Of a DNA stretch of 64,000 nucleotides, positions 28,394-38,014 are shown in pieces. The DNA lies in contig NZ_JABFTT010000002.1 in NCBI RefSeq assembly GCF_021404465.1, positions 310,001-374,000 on the forward strand. The letters run 5' to 3'. How positions within the stretch are numbered: position 1 is the first letter of the stretch; each line of letters opens with the position of its first letter. The position numbers were made by a program, and so were the translations under genes. The notes below the pieces were generated by a model. The model had not been told where the DNA came from. It was given only the letters and a program-made list of their open reading frames with translations, and searched no databases. This DNA is from Billgrantia zhangzhouensis (GTDB taxonomy: Bacteria > Pseudomonadota > Gammaproteobacteria > Pseudomonadales > Halomonadaceae).

Positions 28394-29743
28394 TCAGCCC
28401 TTGGCTTCCTCGCCTTCGCCTTCCTCGCTCTCCTGGTCACCCTGCTGGGCGGCGGCCAGGGCCTGCTGATAGCTCATTTCGACATCCTTGACCGAGGCCT
28501 GCTCCAGCAGCTTGTCGACGGCCTTTTCTTCGAGGATAGCCGACTTGACCTGAGTCTTGAGCTGGTCGTTGCCCATATAGTAGTCAACGACCTGCTGCGG
28601 CTCCTGGTACTGTTCGGCCAGTTCCCCGACCTTGGCGCGGATCTCGTCGTCGCTGGCATCGAGCTCGTTCGACTTGATCACCTCGGCCAGCAGCAGGCCG
28701 ACCTGAACGCGGCTCTTGGCCTGCTCGGAGAACAGTTCGTTGGGCAACTGGGAAACGTCGAAATCCTCGCCCAGCCCGAATTGCTGCGCCGCCTGACGCT
28801 TGAGCGCATCGGTTTCCTGCTGGACCAGTGCCTGGGGCACCGGAATGTCGTTGGCCTTCTTCAGGGCCTCGAGAACCTGCTGCTTGACCCGATTGTCGAC
28901 GGCCTGCTTGGCCTCGCGGGACATGTTCTTCTTGACTTCGGCGCGGAATTTCTCGGCGTCGCCGTCTTCAACGCCGAAGCGCTTGATGAACGCCTCGTCG
29001 ACCTCAGGCAGAGCCTGCCCCTGGACCGCATGCACCTTGACCTTGAAGGTGGCGTCCTGGCCAGCCAGGTGTTCAGCCTGGTAATCCTCGGGGAAGGTGA
29101 CCTTGATCTCCTTCTCCTCGCCAGCCTTGGCGCCAATGAGCTGATCCTCGAACCCCGGGATGAAGTTGCCGGAACCAAGCACCAGATCGTGCCCTTCGGC
29201 ACTACCACCCTCGAAGGGCTCGTCGCCAAGGAAGCCCTGGAAATCGATCTTGACCTGGTCGCCCTCTTCGGCAGCCCGCTCGACCTCTTCCCACGTGGCG
29301 TTCTGCTTACGCAGGGTCTCGACCATCTCCTCGAGATCGGCATCGCTCACTTCCACCACCGGGCGCTCGACCTCGGTACCTTCGATCGAGGCCAGCTCGA
29401 CCTCGGGGTAAACCTCGAGGGAGGCCACGAACTCAAGATCCTTGCCCGCCTCGTCGACCTTGGGCTCGATGCTCGGGAAGCCGGCCGGATTGAGGTTCTG
29501 CTCAGTGATGGCACGCACATAACGCTCACGCATCAGTTCGCCCACGACCTCGTCGCGCACGCCGCGGCCGTAACGCTGGCGCACCACGGACATGGGTACC
29601 CGGCCCTTGCGGAAACCGTTGAGGCGAATGTTCTTCGCCGTGTCCTTGAGGCGGGCTTCGACGGCCTCGTCGACCTCGGCGGCCGGCACCTGGAACGTGA
29701 CACGGCGCTCGATCTGGGAGGTCGTTTCGACGGAAACTTGCAT
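28394..29743 (-). CDS. tig: trigger factor (ribosome-associated chaperone)
   Basis: A 449-residue chaperone. The ribosome-binding signature GFRKGRVP is at about residues 43-50. The FKBP-type isomerase domain is around 150-245 ([41 protein letters not shown]). The C-terminal substrate-holding arms end in an acidic tail ([14 protein letters not shown]), slightly longer and more acidic than in E. coli. It binds nascent chains at the exit tunnel. It heads tig-clpP-clpX-lon, downstream of the tRNA operon. Confidence 0.96.
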   Translation of the reverse strand: MQVSVETTSQIERRVTFQVPAAEVDEAVEARLKDTAKNIRLNGFRKGRVPMSVVRQRYGRGVRDEVVGELMRERYVRAITEQNLNPAGFPSIEPKVDEAGKDLEFVASLEVYPEVELASIEGTEVERPVVEVSDADLEEMVETLRKQNATWEEVERAAEEGDQVKIDFQGFLGDEPFEGGSAEGHDLVLGSGNFIPGFEDQLIGAKAGEEKEIKVTFPEDYQAEHLAGQDATFKVKVHAVQGQALPEVDEAFIKRFGVEDGDAEKFRAEVKKNMSREAKQAVDNRVKQQVLEALKKANDIPVPQALVQQETDALKRQAAQQFGLGEDFDVSQLPNELFSEQAKSRVQVGLLLAEVIKSNELDASDDEIRAKVGELAEQYQEPQQVVDYYMGNDQLKTQVKSAILEEKAVDKLLEQASVKDVEMSYQQALAAAQQGDQESEEGEGEEAKG

Positions 29744-30001
29744 GAATGGTCCTCTACCGACTGGGGCGTTCTAGGAAAGCGTGGAATGTAAAAGAGAGAT
29801 TCTAAGAATCCCGCCCTACGCTGGCAAGCGTTACGCCATACAGAGTGGGGGCGATCGCGGGTTTTACAAGGGGTCGGCAGTCTGCCGGACAAGCTCACCG
29901 CCAGGCGAGCACACACGACCATCAACGACCGACACCCGGGCAAGACAACTCGACCGGGCAGGCAGAAAACACGAAAGGAAACCAGGCAAAGACTGGTGCA
30001 A

Positions 30002-30077
30002 TGGGGTGGATGATGGGGATCGAACCCACGACCACCGGAGCCACAATCCGGGGCTCTACCACTGAGCTACATCCACC
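30002..30077 (-). tRNA. tRNA-His (GTG), distal copy
   Basis: The minus strand folds into a full cloverleaf. The acceptor stem is GGTGGAT/ATCCACC with the encoded extra G at position -1 typical of histidine tRNA. The anticodon loop TTGTGGC contains GTG, the T-arm is GTGGGTTCGATCCCCAT-like, and CCA is encoded at 30002-30004. It is identical over its length to the copy at 30120. Confidence 0.96.
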
Positions 30078-30119
30078 ATTGCAGAATCAAGCGTATCGCT
30101 CAACGAAATACCGGCCGAT

Positions 30120-30195
30120 TGGGGTGGATGATGGGGATCGAACCCACGACCACCGGAGCCACAATCCGGGGCTCTACCACTGAGCTACATCCACC
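30120..30195 (-). tRNA. tRNA-His (GTG), proximal copy
   Basis: Base-for-base identical to the copy at 30002-30077, including the extra 5' G and the encoded CCA (30120-30122). The two are separated by a 42-nt spacer and belong to one operon with tRNA-Arg and tRNA-Pro. Confidence 0.96.
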
Positions 30196-30321
30196 GTATC
30201 GACGCTGCGTCACTACAAATGACGCCCACAAGTAACGCCATTTCAAGATCAAGAACAGCACTTCGAGCAAACAACACCCGAGACACCATCCTCGAACCGG
30301 AGGCCGCCCTGCCTGGAAGCG

Positions 30322-30398
30322 TGGCACGCCCAGCAGGACTCGAACCTGCAACCTACGGCTTAGAAGGCCGTTGCTCTATCCGGTTGAGCTATGGGCGC
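30322..30398 (-). tRNA. tRNA-Arg (TCT)
   Basis: The minus strand gives acceptor GCGCCCA/TGGGCGT, anticodon stem ACGGC/GCCGT with loop CTTCTAA (anticodon TCT), T-arm loop TTCGAGT, and encoded CCA at 30322-30324. It reads AGA and AGG codons. It is the second gene of the tRNA operon. Confidence 0.95.
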
Positions 30399-30465
30399 AT
30401 TCTACGTTCCATGCCAACTGACCGCAACCCCGTTTCGCTTTTTTCCCAGCATAAACAAAAGGTTG

Positions 30466-30542
30466 TGGTCGGGGTGGAGGGATTCGAACCCCCGACATCC
30501 TGCTCCCAAAGCAGGCGCGCTACCAGACTGCGCTACACCCCG
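30466..30542 (-). tRNA. tRNA-Pro (TGG)
   Basis: The minus strand gives acceptor CGGGGTG/CACCCCG, anticodon stem CCTGC/GCAGG with loop TTTGGGA (anticodon TGG), T-loop TTCGAAT, and encoded CCA at 30466-30468. It is the first gene of the Pro-Arg-His-His operon, right after a strong promoter. Confidence 0.95.
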
Positions 30543-30595
30543 CCGGCCTTCGCTCGACCTCGACACCGCAGAGCGGGCCTCACCGAGCGCTGCGT

Positions 30596-30623
30596 ATTCT
30601 ACGCGAGAATCGCCTGCGGTCAA
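30596..30623 (-). promoter_or_regulatory. promoter of the tRNA operon
   Basis: On the minus strand TTGACC and TAGAAT are separated by 16 nt and followed by a GC-rich discriminator (ACGCAGCGC), as in stringently controlled stable-RNA promoters. The minus-10 ends 53 nt before the 5' end of tRNA-Pro. Confidence 0.7.
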
Positions 30624-30748
30624 TAGCTTCCTGACACAACGGGGCTTTTGCGCTTTGCCTGGGAGGCGCGTCATGCGAAAATCGGCCCCTTCGAATTCAC
30701 CGCCGGCCTCGCCAGCGCCGCACACACCACTCGTCAGGGGGAGACACG

Positions 30749-31627
30749 ATGACTGCCCAACTCATCGATGGCAAGGCCATAGCCGCTCAGGTCCGTGAAC
30801 AGGTTGCGCGCCAGGTGGAAACGCGCCGCAGCGAGGGCAAGCGCGTCCCCGGTCTCGCCGTCGTCCTGGTGGGCGACGACCCGGCTTCCCACGTCTACGT
30901 GAGTAACAAGCATCGCGCCTGCGAGCAGGCCGGCATTCTCTCCTTTCGTCATGCGCTGCCCGGCGACACTTCGCAGCAGGCGCTCGAGCAACTCATCGAC
31001 GAGCTCAATGCCGACAAGCGCATCGATGGAATTCTGCTGCAGCTACCGTTGCCCGCCCACCTGGATGCCCGCCCGATCCTCGAGCGCATCCTGCCGCACA
31101 AGGACGTCGACGGATTCCACCCCTACAACCTCGGCCGCCTGGCCCAGCGTCTACCGGTCCTTCGCCCCTGTACGCCCAAGGGCATCATGACGCTGCTACA
31201 GGCCAGTGGCCTGAAGGTACGAGGAATGGACGCCACCGTAGTTGGCGCATCCAACATCGTCGGACGCCCCATGGCGCTCGAACTGATGCTGGCGGGCTGC
31301 ACCACCACCGTTTGCCACCGCTTCACGCGAGAACTGGAATCGCACGTACGCCGGGCCGAACTGCTGGTCGTCGCGGTCGGCACCCCCGGCCTGGTAAAGG
31401 GCGAGTGGGTCCGCGACGGGGCGATCGTCATCGATGTGGGGATCAACCGGGAGGAAGACGGACGGCTGGTCGGAGACGTGGAGTTCGGCCCAGCCGCCGA
31501 GCGCGCCGCCTGGATCACTCCGGTGCCGGGAGGCGTAGGGCCGATGACGGTCGCTTCGCTGCTGGAGAATACCCTGTTCGCAGCCGAACGCCATGACGCC
31601 ATGGAGCTGGAAACCGCCTCCTCCTGA
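30749..31627 (+). CDS. folD: methylenetetrahydrofolate dehydrogenase/methenyltetrahydrofolate cyclohydrolase
   Basis: A 292-residue bifunctional enzyme interconverting 5,10-methylene- and 10-formyl-tetrahydrofolate with NADP. Family signatures are [18 protein letters not shown] with the catalytic lysine (Lys54), [22 protein letters not shown], the Rossmann region [11 protein letters not shown], and [21 protein letters not shown] precedes the ATG. It is divergent from the tRNA operon and followed by mtnN after 70 nt. Confidence 0.96.
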   Translation: MTAQLIDGKAIAAQVREQVARQVETRRSEGKRVPGLAVVLVGDDPASHVYVSNKHRACEQAGILSFRHALPGDTSQQALEQLIDELNADKRIDGILLQLPLPAHLDARPILERILPHKDVDGFHPYNLGRLAQRLPVLRPCTPKGIMTLLQASGLKVRGMDATVVGASNIVGRPMALELMLAGCTTTVCHRFTRELESHVRRAELLVVAVGTPGLVKGEWVRDGAIVIDVGINREEDGRLVGDVEFGPAAERAAWITPVPGGVGPMTVASLLENTLFAAERHDAMELETASS

Positions 31628-31697
31628 ACCAGGCCTGACATTGGCGTGCGGCTCGGATAGAATGCGCGCTCCGTCAATATCGGAGAATCGGGAGCAA

Positions 31698-32429
31698 ATG
31701 AAACGCATCGGCATCATTGGCGCCATGGCCCAGGAGGTAGACCGCCTCGCTGCACGGCTGGAGGGACGCAGCACTCGTACCCACGTGGGCTGCACCTTTC
31801 ACCAAGGCAAGCTGCACGGCGCCGATGTCGTGGTGCTCCAGTCGGGCATCGGCAAGGTCAACGCCGCCATCGGCACTACCCTGCTGCTCGACATGTACCA
31901 GCCTGAGGCCATCATCAATACCGGCTCGGCTGGCGGTTTCGGTGAGGGGCTAGAGATCGGCGACGTGGTGGTATCGAGCGAGGTGCGCCACCACGACGTG
32001 GATGCCGTGGCATTTGGCTACGAACACGGCCAGGTACCACAGATGCCGGCCGCCTATCTCCCTGACGAACGCCTAGTCGCCCTTGCCAGGGAGTGCGTCG
32101 AGGAACTGGGCGAGGTCAAGGTGACCGAGGGCCTGATCGCCACCGGCGATGTCTTCATGGCCTGCCCCGAGCTGGTGGCCAAGACCCGCTCGCGCTTCCC
32201 CACCATGCTGGCAGCCGAGATGGAGGCCGCTGCCATCGCCCAGACTTGCCACCTGTACGGCTGCCCGTTCGTGGTCATTCGTGCCCTTTCCGACATCCCC
32301 GGCAGCGGCGACAACCACATATCCTTCGAGCAATTCCTCGACAAGGCTGCCGCGCACTCGGCGCGCATGGTCGAAGCCATGGTCGCACGGCTTGCTCCTC
32401 AGGCGGAACCTGAACTCACCCCCCGATGA
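31698..32429 (+). CDS. mtnN: 5'-methylthioadenosine/S-adenosylhomocysteine nucleosidase
   Basis: A 243-residue nucleoside phosphorylase-like hydrolase. It shows the start KRIGIIGAMAQEVDRL with the catalytic glutamate (Glu13), NTGSAGGF, EMEAAAIAQ with the ribose-contacting Met-Glu pair, and RALSDIPGSGDN with the catalytic aspartate. It removes adenine from methylthioadenosine and S-adenosylhomocysteine in methyl recycling. GGGAG lies upstream of the ATG. It converges on pyrC. Confidence 0.95.
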   Translation: MKRIGIIGAMAQEVDRLAARLEGRSTRTHVGCTFHQGKLHGADVVVLQSGIGKVNAAIGTTLLLDMYQPEAIINTGSAGGFGEGLEIGDVVVSSEVRHHDVDAVAFGYEHGQVPQMPAAYLPDERLVALARECVEELGEVKVTEGLIATGDVFMACPELVAKTRSRFPTMLAAEMEAAAIAQTCHLYGCPFVVIRALSDIPGSGDNHISFEQFLDKAAAHSARMVEAMVARLAPQAEPELTPR

Positions 32430-32504
32430 GCCCATCGCTGAACCGCACCCAGCGATTGCCTGGGTCGGCTGGCAATGCAGATTATCAACCGTCATTGGGC
32501 CAAC

Positions 32505-32539
32505 GACGCAGCGGCCGCCTCAAGGGTGGCCGTTGCGTC
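32505..32539. terminator. long hairpin between convergent mtnN and pyrC
   Basis: GACGCAGCGGCCGCC pairs with GGGTGGCCGTTGCGTC over about 15 bp with two G-T or mismatched positions and a short loop. It lies midway between the two stops, so it may serve both directions, though no T-run follows. Confidence 0.5.
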
Positions 32540-32559
32540 AAGAAAGAGAAGGAGAACAG

Positions 32560-33597
32560 TTACGCCTGGAGCTTCCAGGCGAGCATCTCCCCCGCCTTGA
32601 GCGGTACGATGCGCTGGCCGCCGGCATAGGGTAACGAGTCGGGCAGCCTCCACTCCTCACGCACCAGCGTGATCGTGTCGCCATTGCGCGGAAGGCCGTA
32701 GAAATCGGGCCCGAAATGACTGGCGAACCCTTCCAGTCGATCCAGCGCCCCGGCCTGCTCGAAGGCCGTGGCGTACAGCTCGATCGCCGCCGGCGCGGTG
32801 TAGGCGCCGGCACAGCCGCAGGCCGACTCCTTGTCGCCCTGGGCATGAGGGGCGCTATCGGTACCAAGGAAGAACTTGCCGCTGCCCGAGGTGGCAGCAG
32901 CCAGCAGTGCCTCGCGGTGACGCTCGCGCTTTAGGATCGGCAGGCAGTAGTAGTGGGGGCGAATGCCGCCGGTCAGCATATGGTTACGGTTGAACAATAA
33001 ATGGTGAGCCGTGATAGTCGCTGCCACATTGGCCGGTGCCTGGGCAACGAATGCGGCAGCATCCGCCGTGGTGATGTGCTCGAATACCACCTTCAGAGTG
33101 GGGTGGCGCTCGAGCAGCGGCTTCATCACTCGCTCGATGAAAACCGCCTCGCGATCGAAGATATCGATCTCGGCATCGGTAACCTCGCCGTGTACCAGCA
33201 GCGGCAGCCCCAGGCGCGCCATGGTGGCGATCGTTGCGTCACAGTGCGCGACGTCGGTCACACCCGAATCCGAGTTGGTCGTGGCACCCGCGGGGTAGAG
33301 CTTCACTGCATGCACCCTGCCGCTCGCCACGGCACGCTCGATCTCCTCGGCCGGCGTGTTATCGGTGAGATACAGCGTCATCAACGGCTCGAAGGCTAAA
33401 CCTTGCGGGCGCGCGGCCAGGATCCGCTCACGATAGCTCAAGGCCTGCTCGGTCGTCGTGACTGGCGGCTTGAGGTTGGGCATGATGATCGCACGTCCCA
33501 TCTGACGGGCAGTGGCAGGCACCACGGCCTCGAGCGCCTCACCATCGCGCAGGTGCAGGTGCCAATCATCGGGGCGGGTCAGGGTGATTGCGTTCAC
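32560..33597 (-). CDS. pyrC: dihydroorotase (homodimeric, PyrC type)
   Basis: A 345-residue amidohydrolase of pyrimidine synthesis, closing carbamoyl aspartate to dihydroorotate. Metal ligands are visible: [10 protein letters not shown] (about residues 11-20), the carboxylated lysine in [17 protein letters not shown], and the aspartate in FLGTDSAPH. It starts with GTG, and AGGAT lies six bases upstream. The length matches E. coli PyrC (348). It is divergent from the small membrane protein gene. Confidence 0.95.
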   Translation of the reverse strand: MNAITLTRPDDWHLHLRDGEALEAVVPATARQMGRAIIMPNLKPPVTTTEQALSYRERILAARPQGLAFEPLMTLYLTDNTPAEEIERAVASGRVHAVKLYPAGATTNSDSGVTDVAHCDATIATMARLGLPLLVHGEVTDAEIDIFDREAVFIERVMKPLLERHPTLKVVFEHITTADAAAFVAQAPANVAATITAHHLLFNRNHMLTGGIRPHYYCLPILKRERHREALLAAATSGSGKFFLGTDSAPHAQGDKESACGCAGAYTAPAAIELYATAFEQAGALDRLEGFASHFGPDFYGLPRNGDTITLVREEWRLPDSLPYAGGQRIVPLKAGEMLAWKLQA

Positions 33598-33763
33598 GGC
33601 GTATCCTGTGGTTCAACTGGAATGTCGAAGCCAGAGTATACCGGAAGGTCGCGTCCGGTTGCCCGGGTGGCGGGAACTGAGCCGACAATTTCGGCGCGAC
33701 GGCAGCATGTCGAGTCGATTTGCCGTATCATCGACGCCGTTTTTATCGCATGAGACCTTGCCA

Positions 33764-34189
33764 ATGCCCCGGGTTCGCCACTACGCCGATATCGTCGCCA
33801 TCCTGGCCGGGCTGATGTGGGTCGTGTTCTTCTGGTCGATCAGCGTCTCGGCCAGGATGGACAGCGTCGAGCCCACCCTGGCCGCCATCCTCGCCCTCGG
33901 CGCCATGATCCTGGTCAGCTTCATGCATCGCCCGTTTCGCGTTCATCTCAGCCGCTACCACGTACGCAAGCGGCGCACCGAAATGTGGATGCATATTCTC
34001 GCCCTGCCGATGGCGCTTGCCCTGCTCCTCGGCATGCTCATCGAGACCCTGTTCGCCCCCATGAGCGGCCAGCAGAAGATGCTGCTGTTCAACGTGCTGG
34101 CCACCGCCGGCTGGGTGGTCTATGTAATGACCCTGTTGATCAAGTCAATCCACCACCAGTGGCGCCGGCGGCGCAATCGCGCCGGGTGA
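33764..34189 (+). CDS. small four-helix membrane protein of unknown function
   Basis: A 141-residue protein with four hydrophobic segments, at about residues 8-28, 38-54, 73-97 and 105-126. A cluster of basic residues (VHLSRYHVRKRRTE) sits between segments 2 and 3, and a basic tail HHQWRRRRNRAG ends it, suggesting a cytoplasmic C-terminus. I do not recognise the family. The ATG at 33764 was chosen because upstream in-frame codons are spacer-like. It is divergent from pyrC and converges on the DadA-like gene with a 15-nt gap. Confidence 0.7.
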   Translation: MPRVRHYADIVAILAGLMWVVFFWSISVSARMDSVEPTLAAILALGAMILVSFMHRPFRVHLSRYHVRKRRTEMWMHILALPMALALLLGMLIETLFAPMSGQQKMLLFNVLATAGWVVYVMTLLIKSIHHQWRRRRNRAG

Positions 34190-34204
34190 AACAGGGGCTA
34201 GGGG

Positions 34205-35449
34205 CTAGAAGCGGTCCGCACGGAACGGTGCCATATCGACCGCTGTCGGCTCCCCCTCCATCATCTCCGCCATCAGGCGCCCGGTCGCCGGCCCCATGGT
34301 AAAGCCTTGGTGGCCGTGCCCAAAGGCGAGCCATAGCCCCTTGTGGCGCGGCGCAGGGCCGATGATCGGCTTCATGTCCGGCAGACAAGGGCGTGCGCCC
34401 TTCCACGGAGCCTCCTCCAGCCGCCCGCCAAGCGCGGGATAGAGTTCTCGAGCCCGGCGTTCGGCGGCATCCAACTGCGCTTGCGAAGGTGGCGCGTCGA
34501 GACGGGCCAGCTCGGCTCCTGTGGTCAGCCGGATGCCGGCACGCATCGGCGCGAGGATATAGCCAATGTCGGCATCGGCGACCCAGTGCCGCAACCGCCT
34601 CTCCCGTTCAGCGCCGTAGTGCATGTGATAGCCCCGCTTGACGAACGTGGGCAGGTGATAGCCCAGCCCCCTGAGCCAACCTCCCGCCCACGGGCCCAGC
34701 GCCACCACCACCTCGTCGGCCTCGTAGCTGCCGCTATCGGTCTCGACATGCCAGCCCTGCCCCGCCTGGCTCACCCACTCGATGTTCGCCTGCAGGAACT
34801 CCCCACCCTGGCGCTTGTAGCTTTCGGCATAGGCTGCCACCAGCCCGCCCGGATCAGCCACGCTCCAGGAGTTGGTCCAGTGAACGGCTCCGGCCAAGCC
34901 GGGCTTGAGATCCGGCTCGAGCCTGGCCAGCGCGACGGCGTCGAGTGCCTCGTGAGCGACACCGAAGCGCATTGCAGCATCCTCGGCCTCCCGCTGGCGA
35001 CGCTCGAGTTCGGCTCGACTACGGTGCACTTCCAACCAGCCCTCCTTGCCGATCAGCCCCGCGGCACCGGCCGCCTCGATCATCGGTGCGTGCTCCTGGG
35101 TAGAAAGCATGATCAATGAGGCGTACTCGGCAACGATACGCTCGTAGTGGCGCGGCGCCGAGTAGCGCCAGTAGCCGTACAGCGGTCCGGCAAACTGCAG
35201 CATGCCACTCAGCCGATAGCGAATGTCGACCCGCCGGTTGGGTAGTGCGCTGAGCAATTTGCCGAACTCGCGGGGAAAGGTATAGGGTCGCACCGCCTCG
35301 CGCTGGATCAGCCCACCGTTGCCATAGGAGGTCTCCTGCCCGGGCGGGCGGCGATCGACCAGCAGCACTGAGCGGCCGCGACGAGCCAGGTGCCAGGCGA
35401 TGGAGACGCCAATCATGCCGGCTCCCAGTACGACGGTTTGACGCGACAT
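34205..35449 (-). CDS. FAD-dependent oxidoreductase, D-amino acid dehydrogenase (DadA) like
   Basis: A 414-residue DAO-family flavoprotein. The dinucleotide fold is VVLGAGMIGVSIAWHLARRG (residues about 6-25), ending in VDRR. SYGNGGLI after it is typical of DadA. The C-terminal FAD contact reads LWLAFGHGHQGFTMGPATG. It probably oxidises D-amino acids or related secondary amines, feeding electrons to the respiratory chain, but the substrate is not certain. AGGAGTGGC before the ATG at 35449 fixes the start. It sits downstream of the TerB-like gene with a 115-nt gap. Confidence 0.83.
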   Translation of the reverse strand: MSRQTVVLGAGMIGVSIAWHLARRGRSVLLVDRRPPGQETSYGNGGLIQREAVRPYTFPREFGKLLSALPNRRVDIRYRLSGMLQFAGPLYGYWRYSAPRHYERIVAEYASLIMLSTQEHAPMIEAAGAAGLIGKEGWLEVHRSRAELERRQREAEDAAMRFGVAHEALDAVALARLEPDLKPGLAGAVHWTNSWSVADPGGLVAAYAESYKRQGGEFLQANIEWVSQAGQGWHVETDSGSYEADEVVVALGPWAGGWLRGLGYHLPTFVKRGYHMHYGAERERRLRHWVADADIGYILAPMRAGIRLTTGAELARLDAPPSQAQLDAAERRARELYPALGGRLEEAPWKGARPCLPDMKPIIGPAPRHKGLWLAFGHGHQGFTMGPATGRLMAEMMEGEPTAVDMAPFRADRF

Positions 35450-35564
35450 GCCACTCCTCCCTTTGCGACCGGCCCTCTGCCGGAAAAAGAGCGCATAGTC
35501 TAGCAGTGCAACCAGGGCGGACACCGCCTGAAATCCACTTCTTCATGCCTTGGATCAAGGCAAC

Positions 35565-36020
35565 CTACTCGACTTGGCCCTGGACCTGCAGCTTGGTGCG
35601 GATGAAATCGGAATGGCTGACGTGCAGCAGCTCGGCCAGACGGCGGATACGATGCTCCTCGAGCGCGTTGTGGTTGGCATCGGCATTGGCCAGCGTCCAC
35701 ATCATGCGCACCAGCTCACAGCGCTGGGCATAGTCGTAATGCTGCTTGATCAGGCTGACGAACTGATAGTGATCGACCGAGAGCTCCACCTCCTCGCGCG
35801 CCATCTCCATCAACTCCTCCACGGCTGCGGCGGGAAGCTGGAAACGACGCATGAGCAATTGGCGCAATGCATCGAGTTGCACCTGATCGGTATGGTAGTC
35901 GGCACGCATCACCTCGCACAGCAGCGCGGCGGTGGCAAGCTCCAGGGTCGGGGCCGGATCGTCCGAGCGCTCGGGCTCGGCCAGGGCCTGTTGGAAGAAA
36001 CGCTGAATGGTGTCGAGCAT
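35565..36020 (-). CDS. TerB-like (tellurite-resistance TerB/DjlA N-terminal type) protein
   Basis: A 151-residue all-helical cytoplasmic protein of the COG4103/TerB-like group. Family features are the early helix LATAALLCEVMRADYHTDQVQ with the acidic pair, EEVELSVDHYQFVSLIKQHYDY, and a second acidic motif region LVRMMWTLANADANHNALEEHRI where TerB proteins bind metal. The general role of such proteins is poorly known. It is 78 nt downstream of the second TRAP large-permease gene on the same strand, so it may be read from it. Confidence 0.78.
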   Translation of the reverse strand: MLDTIQRFFQQALAEPERSDDPAPTLELATAALLCEVMRADYHTDQVQLDALRQLLMRRFQLPAAAVEELMEMAREEVELSVDHYQFVSLIKQHYDYAQRCELVRMMWTLANADANHNALEEHRIRRLAELLHVSHSDFIRTKLQVQGQVE

Positions 36021-36098
36021 GACGGATCCCCTGCGACGTTAACGCTTCAGACCCACGGCGGCGTCGGGCGTTCACTCCCGGGCGCCGGTTCGTTCCTC

Positions 36099-37394
36099 TC
36101 AATATCCCGTCAGGCGGGGCAGCCAGGTCGCCAGAGCAGGCGTGGCAATGAGGATCAGGATGGTCAGCAGTATCGGAATCAGAAACGGGAGAATGGCGAT
36201 GACGATCTGCGAGTAGCGCAGTCGCGTGATCCCGACCATCAGGAACAGCACCGTACCGAACGGCGGTGTGATGACCCCCACCGACAAGGTGATCACCATG
36301 ACGATACCGAAGTGAATCGGATCGAGGCCGGCGGCCAGGGCGGCAGGCACGACGATGGGCGTGAAGATCAGGATGCTCTCGATCACCGACATGAAACAGC
36401 CGATCAGCAGGAAGAACAGCGCGAAGGCCAGCAGCAGCATGAACGTTGGCATGTCGATGCCGGCAACCTGAGCCGCCAGGGCCTGGGGAATGCCGATGCG
36501 CACCAGGATCCAGCCATAGAAGCTCGATACGGCGATGATCAGCAGGATCGCGGCACTGAACATGAGCGTGCGCCGGAAGGCATGGAACAGGTCGCGCCAC
36601 GACAGATCGCGATAGACCAGCCCACCCAGCACCACGGCGTAGAGCGAGGCGATGGCACCGGCCTCGGTAGGCGTGAAGAGTCCGGTCCAGATGCCGCCAA
36701 CGATGATCGCCGGCATCATCAGCGGCAGGAGCGCACGCCTACCGGTACGCAGTACCTCTCGGCCATCGAACGGCACGGGCGGCGGCATGGCCACGCGCTT
36801 TCCGGCACCGAGCGCCACCGTCATCCCCATGAACAGCAGCGCCATCAGGATACCCGGCACCAACCCCGCCATGAACAGGGCGCCGATGCTTACGTTAGCC
36901 AACCAACCATACACCACCAGCGCAATGCTCGGCGGCAGAATCGGTCCGATCACACTCGAGGCCGCGGTGATGCCGGCCGAGTAGCCCAGGTCGTAGCCAC
37001 GCTCCTTCATGGCCTTGATCTCGATGCTGCCAAGCCCGGCGGCATCGGCCACCGCGGTGCCCGACATGGTGGCGAAGATCGAGCTGGCGACCACGTTGGC
37101 ATGGCCCAGACCACCCTTGGTAAAGCCTACCAGCGCCGTGGCGAAATCGAAGATCCGCGTGGTCGTCGAGCCGGTATTCATGATGTTGGCGGCAAGGATG
37201 AACAGCGGTATCGCCAGCAAGGTGAAATTGTTCAGCGTCTGCACCATGCGCAGCGACATCAACTCCACCGGCAGGCCGCCGGTGCCGGTAACCGCCAGCG
37301 CAATGAAGGAGGTGATACCGATCGCCACGACGACGGGCAGGCCGATGGCCATGAGCAGCAGCAGCCCGCCGACGAACACCATGAGCTCCTGCAT
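36099..37394 (-). CDS. TRAP transporter large permease (DctM family), system 2
   Basis: A 431-residue polytopic membrane protein with about 12 segments. Family motifs include LLAIPLFILAANIMN (about 59-73), FATMSGTAVADAAGLGSI, and GPILPPSIALVVYGWLANVSIGALFMAGLVPG. The start ATG overlaps the dctQ stop by one base (TGATG), so translation is coupled. It forms the ion-driven channel of TRAP system 2. Confidence 0.92.
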   Translation of the reverse strand: MQELMVFVGGLLLLMAIGLPVVVAIGITSFIALAVTGTGGLPVELMSLRMVQTLNNFTLLAIPLFILAANIMNTGSTTTRIFDFATALVGFTKGGLGHANVVASSIFATMSGTAVADAAGLGSIEIKAMKERGYDLGYSAGITAASSVIGPILPPSIALVVYGWLANVSIGALFMAGLVPGILMALLFMGMTVALGAGKRVAMPPPVPFDGREVLRTGRRALLPLMMPAIIVGGIWTGLFTPTEAGAIASLYAVVLGGLVYRDLSWRDLFHAFRRTLMFSAAILLIIAVSSFYGWILVRIGIPQALAAQVAGIDMPTFMLLLAFALFFLLIGCFMSVIESILIFTPIVVPAALAAGLDPIHFGIVMVITLSVGVITPPFGTVLFLMVGITRLRYSQIVIAILPFLIPILLTILILIATPALATWLPRLTGY

Positions 37395-37936
37395 CAGTTG
37401 GCCTCCTGCTCGGCCTGAAGGGAAGCCTGCCACGACACCGGTCCGCGCAGTGCCTGCCATAACGCCAACACGGCCATGCCGGCGAAAGCAATGAAGATGC
37501 CGTAATAGAGGTAGCTGAAGCTGATGCCCAACGACACCGTGCGGTTGTTGGCGCTGACCATGGACATCGTGAGAGAGCCATAGGCCGCCAGCACGAAGAA
37601 GCCGCACGAGAGCAGCGCTACCAGGCGGTACTGCAAGTGACGCGCCAACGGGCTGAGCTTATGGCTGAAGAGATCGACGACAAGATGCTCGAAGCGCACC
37701 CAAGCCGACAGCGAGCCGAAGGCGACGGCATAGATCGCCAGCATGGAGGCGACCTCCTCCGTCCATGGCATGCCCAAGCCAATCACGTCACGCGCCAGCA
37801 CGGCGGCCACGATCAAAAGCAGCACGCCGGCCAGCAGCAATACGCCCACGATATCGCAGACCAAGGTAATCCCCCGCAGCAGATGACACGCAACCCGGTC
37901 CAGCCCACTCTCGGGCGGCGTTGAAGAAGACGTCAA
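37394..37936 (-). CDS. TRAP transporter small permease (DctQ family), system 2
   Basis: A 180-residue protein with four membrane segments and the DctQ motif PWTEEVASMLAIYAVAFGS (about residues 56-74). It starts with TTG, supported by GGAGGG seven bases upstream and no better start nearby. It lies between the receptor and large-permease genes of system 2. Confidence 0.87.
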   Translation of the reverse strand: MTSSSTPPESGLDRVACHLLRGITLVCDIVGVLLLAGVLLLIVAAVLARDVIGLGMPWTEEVASMLAIYAVAFGSLSAWVRFEHLVVDLFSHKLSPLARHLQYRLVALLSCGFFVLAAYGSLTMSMVSANNRTVSLGISFSYLYYGIFIAFAGMAVLALWQALRGPVSWQASLQAEQEAN

Positions 37937-38014
37937 GATGGTTCCCTCCAGGCAGGAAACGCCAGCGGCGTCCCGGATGGGGCGCCGCTGGCCGTTCGAT
38001 TCGACACGCGGATG

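Noticed and set aside
28298-29791. 497-codon plus-strand open frame opposite tig
   Set aside because: A Leu/Asp/Gly-rich antisense shadow of trigger factor, without ribosome site or domain.
30002-30542. tRNA genes as a possible integration site for a mobile island
   Set aside because: No integrase, direct-repeat att copy or foreign-looking DNA adjoins; both sides are housekeeping genes (tig and folD).
35550-37418. 622-codon plus-strand open frame rich in His, Gln and Asp
   Set aside because: It is antisense to the TerB-like gene and a TRAP large permease. Its odd composition is what antisense reading of a membrane protein gene gives.
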